In this document: piece by piece, positions 12,975 through 24,473 of the stretch
How positions within the stretch are numbered: position 1 is the stretch's first letter
Layout: every line of letters begins with the position of its first letter
Assembly (NCBI GenBank): GCA_958298945.1
Contig: OY282605.1
Coordinates: 40,960,811 to 41,024,810, forward strand
Direction: 5' to 3'
DNA: 64,000 nt
Origin: Atherix ibis
Lineage: Eukaryota; Arthropoda; Insecta; Diptera; Athericidae
The notes under the pieces: model-generated
The model's input: only the letters and a program-made list of their open reading frames with translations
The model's database searches: none
Told to the model about the DNA's origin: nothing
Translations under genes and position numbers: made by a program

Positions 12975-13458
12975 AATATTTTATTAAACTCAAACCACTA
13001 GTTAATTAAAATAAATTTTTGCTATACTAATGGGAATGTCGATGATTTAATTAACAAGCCATAAATTGCACATAAAAATGATAAATTCTAATTAATTTCC
13101 TTTTCTTCGAAATTCTTAAGGAACCTAACAATTAAACTTGATGCTGCTACCCTCTTGCGATGATTTCATGGAAATTTGCTCTTGTCTTATTTCGTTTTTA
13201 ATATTTATTATAAATGAAAGAAATTTACTTTAGATAATATTCGAAAAGAACTAAAAATGACCAAGCAACAGAAGAATTTGTTTTTTCATTGGAAATATAC
13301 AAGCTAATTGAATATAAAAATAAAAAATTTTGAAAATATTGTATAAATATATTCGATACATTATTTGAATATCGTTTTTTTTTTATAACAATAAAAGAAA
13401 GAATGAATTTATAATTAAAATTGAAAATATTTCTTTTAGTTTTTAATGCGCAGTATCC
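12975..13458. other. AT-rich stretch, no gene seen
   Basis: AT-rich DNA without recognisable coding or RNA signals. Confidence 0.5.
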
Positions 13459-13617
13459 TTATAGAAGCGCCAATTCAACAAATTGCGCCTTCACGTGTTC
13501 ATTAAAATATTCAAAGAGGCGCAATATGTCAAAACTTAGCATAGACAACATCCACGGCGAAATATAAATACAAATGGCCAACTGAATTATCAGATTGTCA
13601 AACATGTCAGACGCCAT
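13459..13617 (-). CDS. Small ORF, 52 codons, one predicted membrane segment
   Basis: The start ATGGCG at 13617 sits in a reasonable fly translation context (tttaagATGG), and the frame stops at 13459. The product is 52 residues: a short polar N-terminus (MASDMFDN), a hydrophobic stretch at about residues 9-32 (LIIQLAICIYISPWMLSMLS) and an amphipathic tail (LRLFEYFNEHVKAQF). GC content and codon use rise locally compared with flanking DNA. It lies head-to-head with the zinc-finger gene about 1.0 kb away, so the two may share a promoter region. I do not recognise the family; a small membrane or mitochondrial protein would fit. A GTGAAG inside codons 41-42 could be a splice donor, which would make this a first exon. 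Confidence 0.4.
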   Translation of the reverse strand: MASDMFDNLIIQLAICIYISPWMLSMLSFDILRLFEYFNEHVKAQFVELALL

Positions 13618-14627
13618 CTTAAATCTCCCGGTACTTTCAACTAAAAAGTGATGGCAATACTTTTTATTCAATTATAAAATAATATTAAAAATAAATATCT
13701 TCAAAATTATATTAATACAGCCATAATTATCAGCATCGCGTTAATCAATTAATAATATTGGAAAAAGTTATTAAAAAAAAAGAAATTGGCGATTAATTAA
13801 AAGTGACAGTGTTTAGTAATGTTCGGGAGTAAAATATTTTAAGCAACAAAAAAAAATAGAAAATTTAATAAAAATAATTTAATAATATAAGTAGGCGAAT
13901 ACACTTTGTACAATGTATTTAAAAGAAACTATAATAAATAGAATAATATGTCGACTCGTTTTCGGCTAGTAGTTGGTTACTAACTTCGTACGAGCAGATA
14001 TAATTTTTTTCATTGACTTATAAATATTATTTATTTCAATACCTTCGAAAGTGTTTGATTCAACAACAAAAAAACAAAAACAAGTTATAATAAGTTTTAC
14101 ATATTAATATAATACGGTTTTTGAATTCTGATAAAAAAAAAAGAGCAGATAAGCAATTGTGTTTGGAATATAAATATATAATACCACGACTTGGTCAATA
14201 CAAACAAGATATTGAACGAAGAATAATCGGCGGAAGATTTTATTTATCTAATTATTTTTATTTTAATTATTGTTTAAAGATATTTGAAGACGCACTTTTA
14301 AGGTACTATTACTTACTTTATTGATAATAAATAAAACTAAAGTATTGCAGTAATTGAAATTATCGATTGATTATAGAGCTTTAGAAAAAGTCATTTTTTA
14401 ATGACATCCGAGAAGTAGTTTTTGTAATTTCTATCAAATAATAAAAGAATCGTAAAATGTTGGTTTTTTAATTGGTGAATTTTAATTAATAATATATATA
14501 AATAAATAATCAATTAAAAAAAAAAAATTAATTCATAATTAAAAGCCATTTGCATGTGCACATATTGTGTGTATGCATATGAGAATAAAAAAGTTTTTGT
14601 TTGTTTTGATGTGAAATTCTTATTAAA
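13618..14627. promoter_or_regulatory. Intergenic span between divergent small ORF and zinc-finger gene
   Basis: About 1 kb separates the two outward-facing starts. It is AT-rich with a less AT-rich patch at 13945-14005 (tcgactcgttttcggctag). It presumably holds the 5' UTR and promoter of the zinc-finger gene. No TATA box or initiator could be assigned with confidence. An open frame at 14121-14324 has no family resemblance. Confidence 0.3.
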
Positions 14628-14819
14628 ATGGGTCCTTTTAGTTGGAAAATGTCGATGAAAAATTTATATGATGAAGTGCAGGATAAGCTAAAGAAGAGCA
14701 ACACATTTACGCAGCCAGATTTACAATGTCTTTTGTGCAGGGAATCCACTAAAGAAAGATTAATGCCGATGCAAGATAAAAACACACTTATATTGAAAAT
14801 AAGGAAACTTAACATAAAG
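14628..14819 (+). CDS. ZAD zinc-finger gene, exon 1 (first half of ZAD domain)
   Basis: Exon 1 encodes residues 1-64. The ATG at 14628 follows an in-frame stop (TAA about 4 bases upstream region), and further ATGs lie at 14649 and 14658. The end of the exon carries the first Cys pair of a zinc-finger associated domain (C34-x2-C37 in LQCLLCRES), followed by the usual helix-like stretch (TLILKIRKLNIK). It stops in phase 0 at a strong donor (aag|gtatgt, GT at 14820-14821). The ZAD needs a second Cys pair about 40 residues later, and the exon at 27630 supplies exactly this in the same phase. The join across 12.8 kb is therefore an inference from domain completion and splice phase, with no transcript evidence. 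Confidence 0.75.
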
Positions 14820-15099
14820 GTATGTACACATATGCAAAAATAAATTCTATATAAAACAAAGGAAAAACTATTATAATTATTATAAAATGTCAAATTTACA
14901 TTATTTTTTTTTTGACAAAGGAGGGTTTTTAATGGAATTCTTTGTATTTTAGTTTTGCATTTTTTTTTAATATCTTGAATAAATTTTATTGTGTATATAT
15001 GTCGTCAAAAAAAAAAATGTCTTATTTAATTGTAACATTTAAGAAAATAATGCGGAAAAGATAGGAAAATGACAGAGCCGCACGTCATATTTGACAGCA

Positions 15100-16235
15100 A
15101 ATGGATCTACGCCAAACTTCAGGCGCGAAAAGAATTAAAAATTCCGTTTAGCTGGGAGCAAAATTCTGACGGCAAGGACGAATAATATGTGGTTGGCGCT
15201 GACAACAATTTTAAAATCCTCAATCTAATCGGTGGGCGCACAATTGCGACGAGCGTCGTAGTACTGTCACTTTCAATGTTTGGTTATGTTCCACTTTGGT
15301 TAAATTCAGAATTAAACCGGGGATAAAGTATATAAATGGGGTTAAATGAACTTAAAAATCCCGTTAAAGTAGAAATAAAATTCTGGCGCCAAGGACGAAC
15401 GATATGTACTTGTTGCTGTCATTTTGTTTTTAAAATCCTCACAATCTAACGAGAAGGCACAAAATTGCGAAGACCGTCGTAGTACTGTCACTTTCAGTGT
15501 TTGGTTATGTTCCAGCATTGGTTGAATTCACAATGAAACAGAGGATAAAGTATGTAAATGGGGTTAAGCGAACTTAAAAGTCCCGTTAGGGTGGCCACAA
15601 AATTCTGGCGCCAAGGACGAACGATATGTAGTTGGTGCTGTCAATTTTCTTTTAAATCCTCACAATCTAACGGGAAGGGACAGAATTGCGAAGAGCGTCA
15701 TAGTACTGTCACCTTCAATGTTTGGATATGTTCCACTTTGGTTAAATTAAGAATTAAACCGGGGATAAAGTATATAAATGGGGTTAAATGAACTTAAAAA
15801 TCCCGTTAAAGCGGAAATAAAATTCTGGCGCCAAGGACAAACGATATGTACTTGTTGCTGTTATTTTGTTTTTAAAATCCTCACAATCTAACGGGAAGAC
15901 ACAGAAATGCGAAAAGCGTCATAGTACTGTCACCTTCAATGTTTGGTTATGTTCCACTTTGGTTAAATTCAGAATTAAACCGGGGATAAAGTATATAAAT
16001 GGGGTTAAATGAACTTAAAAATCCCGTTAAAGCGGAAATAAAATTCTGGCGCCAAGGACGAACGATATGTACTTGTTGCTGTCAATTTGTTTTTAAAATC
16101 CTCATAATCTATCGGGAAGGCACAGAAATGCGAAAAGCCTCGTAGTTCTGTCACTTTCAATGTGTGGTTATGTTCCAGCATTGGTTGTATTCAGAATTAA
16201 ACCGAGGAAAACGTATATAAATGGGGGTCTGAATT
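15100..16235. repeat. 221 bp tandem satellite, five units
   Basis: The marker gtactgtcac occurs at 15261, 15482, 15703 and 15924, with a variant at 16144, giving a period of 220-221 bp. Each unit contains aattctggcgccaaggac and a TATA-like gtatataaatggggtt. Units appear roughly 85-95% alike by eye. Short open frames inside (for example 15558-15791) are products of the repeat. Confidence 0.9.
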
Positions 16236-16424
16236 TTGACCACTTGCATAAGATTGTGAAAGTTTTGAAAATTTGAACAGCGACAACTACATATCGTTAT
16301 CGTAGCAATGCCACAGTTTTTGGTAAAGTTGACAATAAGTCAAAATAGGATAACGCTAGGAAGACAATTCCGACGACAACTGAAAACTGAACTGTCAAAA
16401 TTTAACGAATTTCAAACAAATCAA

Positions 16425-16700
16425 CCAATAAAATTTATTATTTGTAAAAGAAATTTCATTCAAGTTTTTTAACATAACTACAAATAATGTATTCAATTAC
16501 ATTATTTCTATTTCAAATTCAACTGTGCCACAAAACAAAGCTCTGAAATGTTATAGCAAGTACTTGGACTACAAGAGCATTTTCATAAGACTGTGAAGAT
16601 TTTAATATTTTGACAGATCCGACTGCCAATACGTTGGCAGTTTGCAGTTGCAGTCGGAATTGTGTTCCTATCATAATATCAATAAATGAGGTTAGGTCAA
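16425..16700 (+). repeat. Dispersed repeat shared with 45.44-45.73 kb and 59.2-59.42 kb
   Basis: Landmarks acaaataatgtatt, ttatttctatttcaa, a gccac-aacaa stretch, and then cttaagact-like, gtccgactg-like and gaattgtgtt words occur in the same order as upstream of the non-LTR copy at 45.7 kb. They also occur inverted at 59.2-59.42 kb. It is probably part of a transposable element. A small perfect hairpin (ctgccaa/ttggcag) lies at about 16622-16640. Confidence 0.6.
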
Positions 16701-17448
16701 CTTGGTAATCGTGTTCTCATAAACAATTTGAATGATCAGATGACATATCATTATTTGTTCCAATTAACTACAATAGTAATGATAATTAAAATCGTTCATA
16801 AAAAGGACGGGATTCTTGAACGATTTTAGCTAACATTACTAGTCCCCGTCAGAGTTATGTTCGGGGCTTTCCGCCAAAGAAACATTAATCCATGCTTATA
16901 TGTCTAGCAAGTGCGTTTATTTTTTACTTTGAGTATTGATAAATAGTAAAGAAAATAAAAACTAAATTATACAATTTCTATCGCAATAATACGACTAGAC
17001 CATATTTAAATGCAGTTAACATAATATTCGTACCATTCCATCTGTCCAAGCCACACTAAAGCTTACATTACACCGTGCGTCTAAAACACAATCTTAATGT
17101 GAAATTTTACAGATTTTTTGTGATATACACATATGCGCATGCAAATAGGAATTTTACGCGTTCATGGAATTGTGCAGGTTCGCCGCAAACAAAAATCGTG
17201 CAATCGACAATCAGTCGATTAATCGCGATGGATGTGCAATTTAGACGCTCAAAAAGACATTTCAACATTTTGAAATATATTTCTGATAGTCTAAATGGCT
17301 TGTGCATTTTTTATTAATGAAAATCTCTAGTTGGTCGTTGTTGTTCTTATTTATTTTGATTATAGTGTCTTTTGGGCTGCTGATAGTTTATTATAAGTAG
17401 AATTAATTAAAAAAAACTGTCAAATGTAAAAAGAAACAACGCACAAAT
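16701..17448. other. Intronic DNA, no gene seen
   Basis: A patch at 17120-17300 is less AT-rich and open on both strands over about 70 codons, but neither frame resembles a protein I know. It could be an unrecognised repeat or a regulatory element. Confidence 0.4.
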
Positions 17449-17660
17449 CTTAGATTAAAGAACAATTCTGGCTAGGCCTCTACACAAAAATTGTGACAGA
17501 ATTTTGTTGGAAATAAATTCGTAAGAACGCCTATCCATACAAAATTACAGAAACAGCGTAAATCAGTGGGGGCCAATTTTAAACTTCACTATGCGATTGA
17601 AGCAATTCTTTTTGAACCATTTTCATATGTGAATGCGTAAACAAATAATTTTTAATAAAC
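17449..17660. repeat. Repeat fragment starting cttagattaaag
   Basis: Begins with cttagattaaag, the terminal word of the MITE-like family described at 20.9-27 kb. It continues into DNA (acagcgtaaatc, tatgcgattgaagc, aaccattttcatatg) that is repeated at 20265-20430, directly after duplicated block copy 2. Confidence 0.65.
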
Positions 17661-18111
17661 ACTTCCTTAGAAATGATCATTTTTATTTTTATTTATTTTT
17701 TTAAATTCATAACTAAGTGGAAAGGTTGCTAGATAAATTATTTAAAATATTTTTGAATACGTAAATGCTACAGCATTTTTAGAATTGCCGTCGTAAATCT
17801 TTGTGCATATGTGTACTTGAAGTGCGGAAATAATTAGTTTAAAATTTTATAAATATCAAAAAAAAAATATATATAAAAATAAAATTCTGAATTGAAAGTG
17901 CTTACTATTATATAAAATTCCCTGTCTATGATATTATTTATATAAAAATACAATATTTCTTTAGAAATATTGAAAATTTCGATAATTGTAATACCGATTT
18001 AAAAAGTCACGTGAAAAATATGAATGTCACGTGACTAAAAATATAAAGGATTTTGTATTAGGCGTTGTTAGATTATAGAAGAACTGGATAGGCCTCTACA
18101 CAAAAGATATG
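17661..18111. other. Intronic AT-rich DNA, no gene seen
   Basis: No recognisable feature apart from agaactggataggcctctacac at its end, which repeats the word at 17468-17490 with few changes. Confidence 0.5.
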
Positions 18112-20275
18112 TACAAAAATAAAAGAAGACAAAAAATCATATAGAAATGCACAAAAAAGTATTTTCTTTTTCTTTTCTTTTTTTTAAATCATAAAAACCA
18201 AACCGTAATAATTATAATATTTGGAAGAGAAAAAAAACAATCCATTTTCTTTTAATTGATAATTAAATTTTTTTTTTTCTCTCTAAATAAAAGTTTAATT
18301 TTAATTTAAGAAAGATTATTATAATTAAACAATTAATGAGTCTGTAACAATTCCACCCATAAATTTGTGCCTTTTTCTTAGTTTAATTTGTTATTGAAAT
18401 AAATTGAAATAAATAATAAATAAATTTAAATAATTCTTGTAGTTTTATTTATAAAAAATTTTAGCGATCAATGACATTTGGTCTAAAATAGAAGAATTAT
18501 TATATTCTGACTAGGCGATCGAAGCTGCACTTCCTAAATTCTTATTCCTTCATTCAAAATTTTAATAATAGGTGAATTTTTGAAGAATCTTACAAAACAT
18601 AGTGAAGCATTTTTCTAATTCGTTTTATAGCAATATCCTTTTTCAATAATAAACATGCTAGACTGATTGGTTACATGGTTTTTTTTTTATCTGATCTGCT
18701 AGAAAATCTACTCTTGTTACATTAAAATTTATATTTAGCTATATTTTGTCATGGAAATTTTAAGGAAAATAAGTTTGAGTAGAAAATTATTATAATCTAC
18801 TAGATCTGCTAGAAAATTTAATTTTTGTACTTTAATTTAGAGTGATAAGCTTCCTAGATTTGCTATAAAATACAATTATTTATAGCAGTAATATTTAACA
18901 AATATTCAAATCTGATATGTCTGCTAGAAAATTTTCTTGTTTCTTTATACCGAAAATTGTAAAAAACAAGAAATTTTCTTGTTTCTTTATACCGAATTGT
19001 ATTGTAATGAAAAAACTGCAGATCTGCTAGAAAATCTACACTGATTTTTAATAGTAAAGTTTTAAAATAAAACAGTTGATCAAGAAAATGTTTAAATCTA
19101 CTAGATCTGCTAGAAAATGTGCTTGTTTCTCTACACAGAAATTTCATAATACAGTTTCCGAGTAGAAGCATATTAAAATCTGCTAGAATTTCTTTTTTTT
19201 TAGCATTAAAATTTGTTTTGTAATGAAAAACCTGCAGATTTGGTAGAAAATCCACTCATTTTCATAGTTAAATATTAAAATAAAACATTTGATCAAGAAA
19301 ATATTAAAATCTGCTAGATCTGCTAGAAAATTTTCTCGTTTCTTTACCCATAAAATTCAAAATATAATTTCCCTATGGAAACATATTAAAAACTGCTAGA
19401 AATCCTTTTTTCGAACATTAAAATTTGTATCATAGTGGAAAACCGTAATATCTACTAGAAAAGAAAGTATTAAAATCTGCTTGATCTGCTAGAAAATTTG
19501 ATTGTTTCTCTATACGAAAAATTCAAAATACAATTTTCGGGTAGGAATACAATTAAAATCTGCTATAAATCCTTATTTTGAGCATTACAAATTGTATTGA
19601 AATGAAAAACATGCAGATCTGCTAAAAAATCCACTTATTTTTAATAGAAAAATTGAAAATAAATCGTTGGATCAAGGAAATATTAAAATTTGCTAGAAAA
19701 TTTGCTTATTTCTTGACACAGAAATTTCAAAATACAATTTTTGAGAAGGAACATATTAAATTCTGCTAGAAATCTCTTTTTTTTAGCATTAAAATTTGTA
19801 TTGTAATGAAAAACCTCCAGATCTGCTAGAAAATCTACTCATTTTTAATAGTAAAATTTTAAAATAAAACATTTGATCTAGAAAAAATTAAAATACAATT
19901 TTCGGGTAGGAATAAATTAAAATCTGCTAGAATTACTTTTTTTAGCATTAAAATTTGTATTGTAGTGGAAAATCTGAAGATTTGCTAGGAAATCGGCTCA
20001 TTTTTTATAGTAAAATTTTTAAATAAAACATTTGATCAACAAAACATTAAAATCTGCTAGATTTGCTAGAAAATTTACTTGTTTCTTTGCACACAAAATT
20101 CAAAACACAATTTCCGAGTAGAAATATATTAAATTCTGCTAGAAATCCTTTTTTCCCATTAAAATTTGTATTGTAATAGAAAAGCTGCAGATCTGCTACA
20201 AAATTCAACTATTTTTGGCAGTAAAATTTGAAAATAAAATTTCTGAGCCAAAAAATATGGAAATCTGCTATGTTG
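18112..20275. repeat. Duplicated block, copy 2
   Basis: Second copy of 7640-9884, same orientation. It carries the same unique left part (18112-18680) and a shortened ctgctag array. It ends at …gaaatctgcta, after which the sequence changes to DNA also found at 17505-17660. Its position inside another repeat suggests it was inserted as a unit. Confidence 0.9.
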
Positions 20276-20879
20276 GTAATACATTCGTAGAACGCACACA
20301 TGTGCAATACAACAGAAACGGCGTAAATCATTGGGAGCTAATTTTAAACTTCAGTATGCGATTGAAGCGGTTCGTTCAAAACCATTTTCATATGCGATGT
20401 CATTTATGCGTAAATGAATAGATTTTTTTAATATTGCGGATATTGTTGTTTGCTGGAATTAGTTTTGGAAATTTATAATAAAACACAGTATTCTATTTGA
20501 AAATATTATTTATTTATTTATTAGATAATTTCACTATATATTATTTATTAAAACAGAATTATAAAGTGGAAGAGCATATAAAAATATAAATTTTAAGTTA
20601 TTTGATTATATGAAAACAATTATGTGCACAATAAGAAGTTAATCGTATACAACATGAAAGGAAATGCTTAAAAACTAAATTACAAGATGAGAAATTTAAT
20701 GTACTTAAAAAATTAATAATTATTATTTTAAAAAAATTTAAAAAAAATATTATTTATTATAGTAAATGCATTATAATATGGTCTAATAGAGCAAGCAAAA
20801 CAAATTTATTTAAATAATAAGCCTACCGAAGAATATACTTTATTTATTTTAACACAATGAAAACAGCATTTATTTAATA
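20276..20879. other. Repeat remainder and AT-rich DNA
   Basis: 20276-20430 resembles 17510-17660. The rest is AT-rich without recognisable features. Confidence 0.5.
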
Positions 20880-21590
20880 ACCAACTTTTCACTTTTTCAC
20901 CACTTCTTGGATAAAATTAATCACTAATAAATAGCCATTTAGGCACATCACAAACTAAATATTTGTTATTTTGGTTAGTAAAAATGAAGATGTCAACTTA
21001 CCGAAAGAAAGAAATTCCCGGTTTTCTCATTTCGTCGAATTTCTAGCAATTTCTAATAAATTACTTAATTTTCTGAAATAAAAACTTCGTATTAAGTTTT
21101 ATCAAAAATATTTATAAAAATGCTTACTTTTTCGTAAATACTTGTAAATATGTAAGAAAACACTTTTAATTGCACTTTCCGATGTGCCAAAATAAAACTT
21201 AACAAATGACAAGAATAGCTCTAATTTTCCACTTTCATGGAGAATTAAAGTTTTCAAACTCTCCGAAAGTCTACAAAATTGAGGCGCTTTATATTTGATT
21301 CATATTTACGGAATAAATAATAGAATTCCATTTCGTATCAAAAGATTTTACAAAAAATAAAAATTGTCTGTCGTTGTGTTTAAATTATATTTTTGTTTCC
21401 AATTAGTGAATTAAAATGAATATAAATTATGCTTTTGCAATTTAATAAATTTCTATTACGACAACTAGATGGCAGTGAGTGTCATGTCTACATAAAAAAA
21501 TTTTGACAACAATATCCCTTTGTAATAATTTGGACACAAAAATGCGTATACATATAAAGGTATTCTTTAATCTAAGATGAATACAATGAA
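20880..21590 (+). mobile_element. MITE-like element, copy 1 (right part)
   Basis: Matches 21835-22405 in order and orientation: the words tttcactttttcacc, ataaaaactt, ctccgaaagtctaca, gcttttgcaat and gtcatgtctacataaaaaa. It ends in tattctttaatctaag, the reverse of the cttagattaaagaat word seen at 17449, 25113 and 25676, so this is a likely terminal inverted repeat. No coding capacity. Its left end is unclear because of the duplicated block and other insertions. Confidence 0.55.
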
Positions 21591-21834
21591 GAAAAAAAAG
21601 ACAGATCATGACATATTACAAGTGGCCGAAACGTCACTTAGAAATCATATCACTCTTATTGGAAAACCCTATATAAATAAAATAAATTCTTAGTTGTAAG
21701 CACATTTATATTTCGTAAATACGTAAGGGATAAGAAAATTTTCCCTTAAATTTTCTTACACATATTTTACATACGCCGGCAATGAACTATTTTCTTGTAA
21801 ACATTGAACTGTCAACATCACATTTGTTTACATT

Positions 21835-22405
21835 TATTCAATGATGAACTTTTCACTTTTTAACCAATTTTTGGACAAAATAAATCATTAAAATCCATTT
21901 AAATACATTATAAACTAATTTTTTGTTAATTTCTCTAGTAAAAATGAAGACGTTAACTTCCCAGCTTCCTCATTCCGTTGAGTTACCAGTAACCCTTCTT
22001 TTATAAAACACTTCATATTCTGAAATAAAAAACTTCCTATTAAATGTTGTGTTTTAATAATCTCCGAAAGTCTACAAACGTTGAGGTGCTTAACATTTAC
22101 GAAATAAATGATAAACCTAAAATACAATTACATTTCATATCAAAAGATTGTACAAAAAATAAAAGATTGCCTGTCGTTGTGTTCATATTATATTTTTGCT
22201 TGGAATAAGTAAATTACAATGAATATAAATTATGCTTTTGCAATTCAATAAATTTCGAATACGAAAACTAGATGTCAGTGTGTGTCATGTCTACATAAAA
22301 AAATCTACACAAAAGTATGCAAGCATTACGATTTCTCGCCGCTTTTACAATATTTAAGCCAGAAGATTGCGTATACATATACGAAAATCTGACGTACGGG
22401 AATAT
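21835..22405 (+). mobile_element. MITE-like element, copy 2
   Basis: Direct repeat of copy 1, roughly 80% alike. Its right part (22265-22400, with catgtctacata, cgatttctcgccgctttt and gtatacatatacgaaaatc) is the reverse complement of 26640-26770 plus 25690-25721. It keeps the uninterrupted version of the site where a mariner sits in copy 3. Confidence 0.6.
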
Positions 22406-23289
22406 TCAGGTACAAAGAATTGAACAATTTGACAAACCGGCTTTCCCTATATATGTGTTAGTAAAGAACTGTTCATTTCGATCTGAACTTTCAAGGCGAA
22501 ATCATTATGAGCACATTCTCTAAAACGCAATAAAATAGATTATGAAGCAATATGGATACACCAACAAACGAACCAATCAGTACCGGAGAAATTTATAATG
22601 TCATGCTTGATAAAAACAATGACTCATAAGCAAGCACTTTTCCAAACCCGAATGCTTATTTTTATACGCACATAATTTTAGTGGTTGCATTTCGTGCATG
22701 CAAAAAATATTTCTGATGTAAATTTGTTAGCCTGTTGATATTCAAGTTTGCGCTCATAAAATCAGTTGTTTTTTTTCAGTCGAGCGAATGTCACGGGTAA
22801 CATTTTGTAATTACAAATCTGAACACAGCCATACAATTTAAACACGTGACGATAAGATCAGTTGTTTCCTAATTTCAAGGCGAAATTTTTTGCAAAAAAA
22901 AAGTTCGCCTTGAAATTAGGAAAAAGCTGATCTTTTTATTCACGCAAAATTGAAATTTTTCATCGCAAACATCGAATTGTAAATTATAATTATCGATTAT
23001 ACGTGGAAGTTAAATAAATTATTAAATTAAATTAAAGATACAATTTTTGGGGTACATTTGAATTTTCCTACTATATCTCCGTCTTCCCACATTGGTCAAG
23101 GGTCATCATATTGAATAGATTCTTATCAGATTATGATTTATTGAACAAACTACTATTCAGGGTTCTCGCACCTACATTCCCTTAGATTGAAGACTACCGG
23201 GAAGTTCGATGGTTTGGTTAATGAGGTTTGGCTCATTTTCATCTTGATGGCTTGGTTAATCGATAAAAATTGTTGCATTTAGGGTTTAG
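22406..23289. other. Intronic DNA with one strong hairpin
   Basis: No gene recognised. The hairpin at 22856-22932 is listed separately. Confidence 0.4.
22856..22932. repeat. 77 nt imperfect hairpin
   Basis: Arms 22856-22884 and 22904-22932 (29 bp, about 3 mismatches) with a 19 nt loop. The arm core is cctaatttcaaggcgaa. Size and near-perfect pairing resemble a precursor-microRNA shape, but a small fold-back transposon remnant is just as possible. Confidence 0.7.
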
Positions 23290-23723
23290 AAAATCCACAA
23301 GTGATTTTTAAGAAGAAGAAAAATAGCATCCACAACAATTTTGTGCTGAAGGAATTATCGGACAATATTTCTCTCGAAAATGCAACTGGTCAGGCAATAA
23401 CAGTTAATGATGTTATGGTAATTCAGTTTTTTTTTATACCTAAATTGCCAGATACGGACTTAGTTGACTTGTCGTTTCAACAAGGCGGTGCCGCATGCCA
23501 TACAGCCCGGGAAAAATTCAATTAATGCATGTGTCATTTCGTGGTCGTGTAATTTCTCGTTTTGGTAATCAGAATTGGCCGACAAGATTATGCGATTTAA
23601 CGCTGTCGGTTTGGTTTTCTTTTAAGTCTAAGCCCACAACCAGCCGCGCCTTGAAGAATTAAAAAACTGAGCGCTGTATCAATGAAATTCGGCCCCATTT
23701 ATGCAAAACAACCATAGAAATGT
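23290..23723 (+). pseudogene. Tc1/mariner transposase relic (catalytic region)
   Basis: Readable pieces in order: ENATGQAITVND, then FQQGGAACHTA (second catalytic region, with the Asp of QQDGA changed to Gly), then VISRFG and NWP, then a disrupted CDL-region. It belongs with the DD41D-type copies elsewhere. Truncated on the right by the mariner that begins at about 23724. Confidence 0.65.
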
Positions 23724-24473
23724 TGTCTATTCAAAAAGTATCGCGAATTTTGAATTTCCGCGGGTTACGTATATTCGATTTTCGAGTTTTTACTCATGTC
23801 TCTCACTTATGCCGACAAGTTCGGCCATTTTGAATGTTCAGTTAATTTTTGACAACTGCTTTGCTTGCACGTGTTTGGGCTCGTCCTCGATTTTTGCTCA
23901 ATTTCGACCAAAAACAGCATCGCATTAACATTGCTAAGGAGCTGTTGGACTCTGTCCGCGACAACCCAAATTTGCTCCAGAGGGTCATAACTGGTGACGA
24001 ATCATGGATTTATGGTTATGACGTGGAAACCAAAGCTCAATCATCCAAATGGAAACTGCCGCACGAGCCAAAACCGAAAAAAGCGCCAAGTTCGGTCGAA
24101 TGTGAAGGTTTTGCTTACAGTTTTCTTCGATTGCAGGGGCGTGGTGTATTGTGAGTTCTTGCCACAGCGTAGAACGGTCAATATGGAATATTACCTACAA
24201 GTTATGCTCAATTTGCGCGAAGCAATCCGCTAGAAACGCCCGGATTTGTGGAAGAACAAAAATGGGTTTTTGCACCATGATAACGCCCCTGCTCACGCAT
24301 CGTTGCTTGTGTGCGAATTTTTGACCAAAAATTAACTGAATATTCAAAATGGCCGAATTTGTCGGCATAAGTGAGAGACATGAGTACCAACATAACGCCA
24401 CAAAAAATCGAAAATCGAATATACGTAATCCTCGGAAATTCAAAATTCGGGATACTTTTTGAATAGATCTCGA
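23724..24473 (+). mobile_element. DD34D mariner lineage A, copy 1 (both ends are 5' ends)
   Basis: The left end resembles the lineage end cgaggtctgttcaaaaagta but is eroded. The body (about 23880-24325, + strand) encodes degraded transposase: ITGDESWIYGYD with the first catalytic Asp, then a frame change, and HHDNAPAHASLL with the second Asp. The N-terminal roughly 120 residues are missing, and after the second Asp the sequence jumps at about 24325 into an inverted copy of the element's own 5' region. Both ends are therefore 5' ends, about 150-190 bp each. It cannot encode a full transposase. Confidence 0.8.

Noticed and set aside
17075..17317. 80-codon frame in intron 1 of the zinc-finger gene
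   Set aside because: Open on both strands with no recognisable domain; no splice signals to make it an exon.
8417..19255. Open frames of 102-130 codons with FSSRSSR-like peptides (8417-8725, 18863-19255)
   Set aside because: The peptide is the translation of the ctgctagatctgctag repeat, and frames differ between units.
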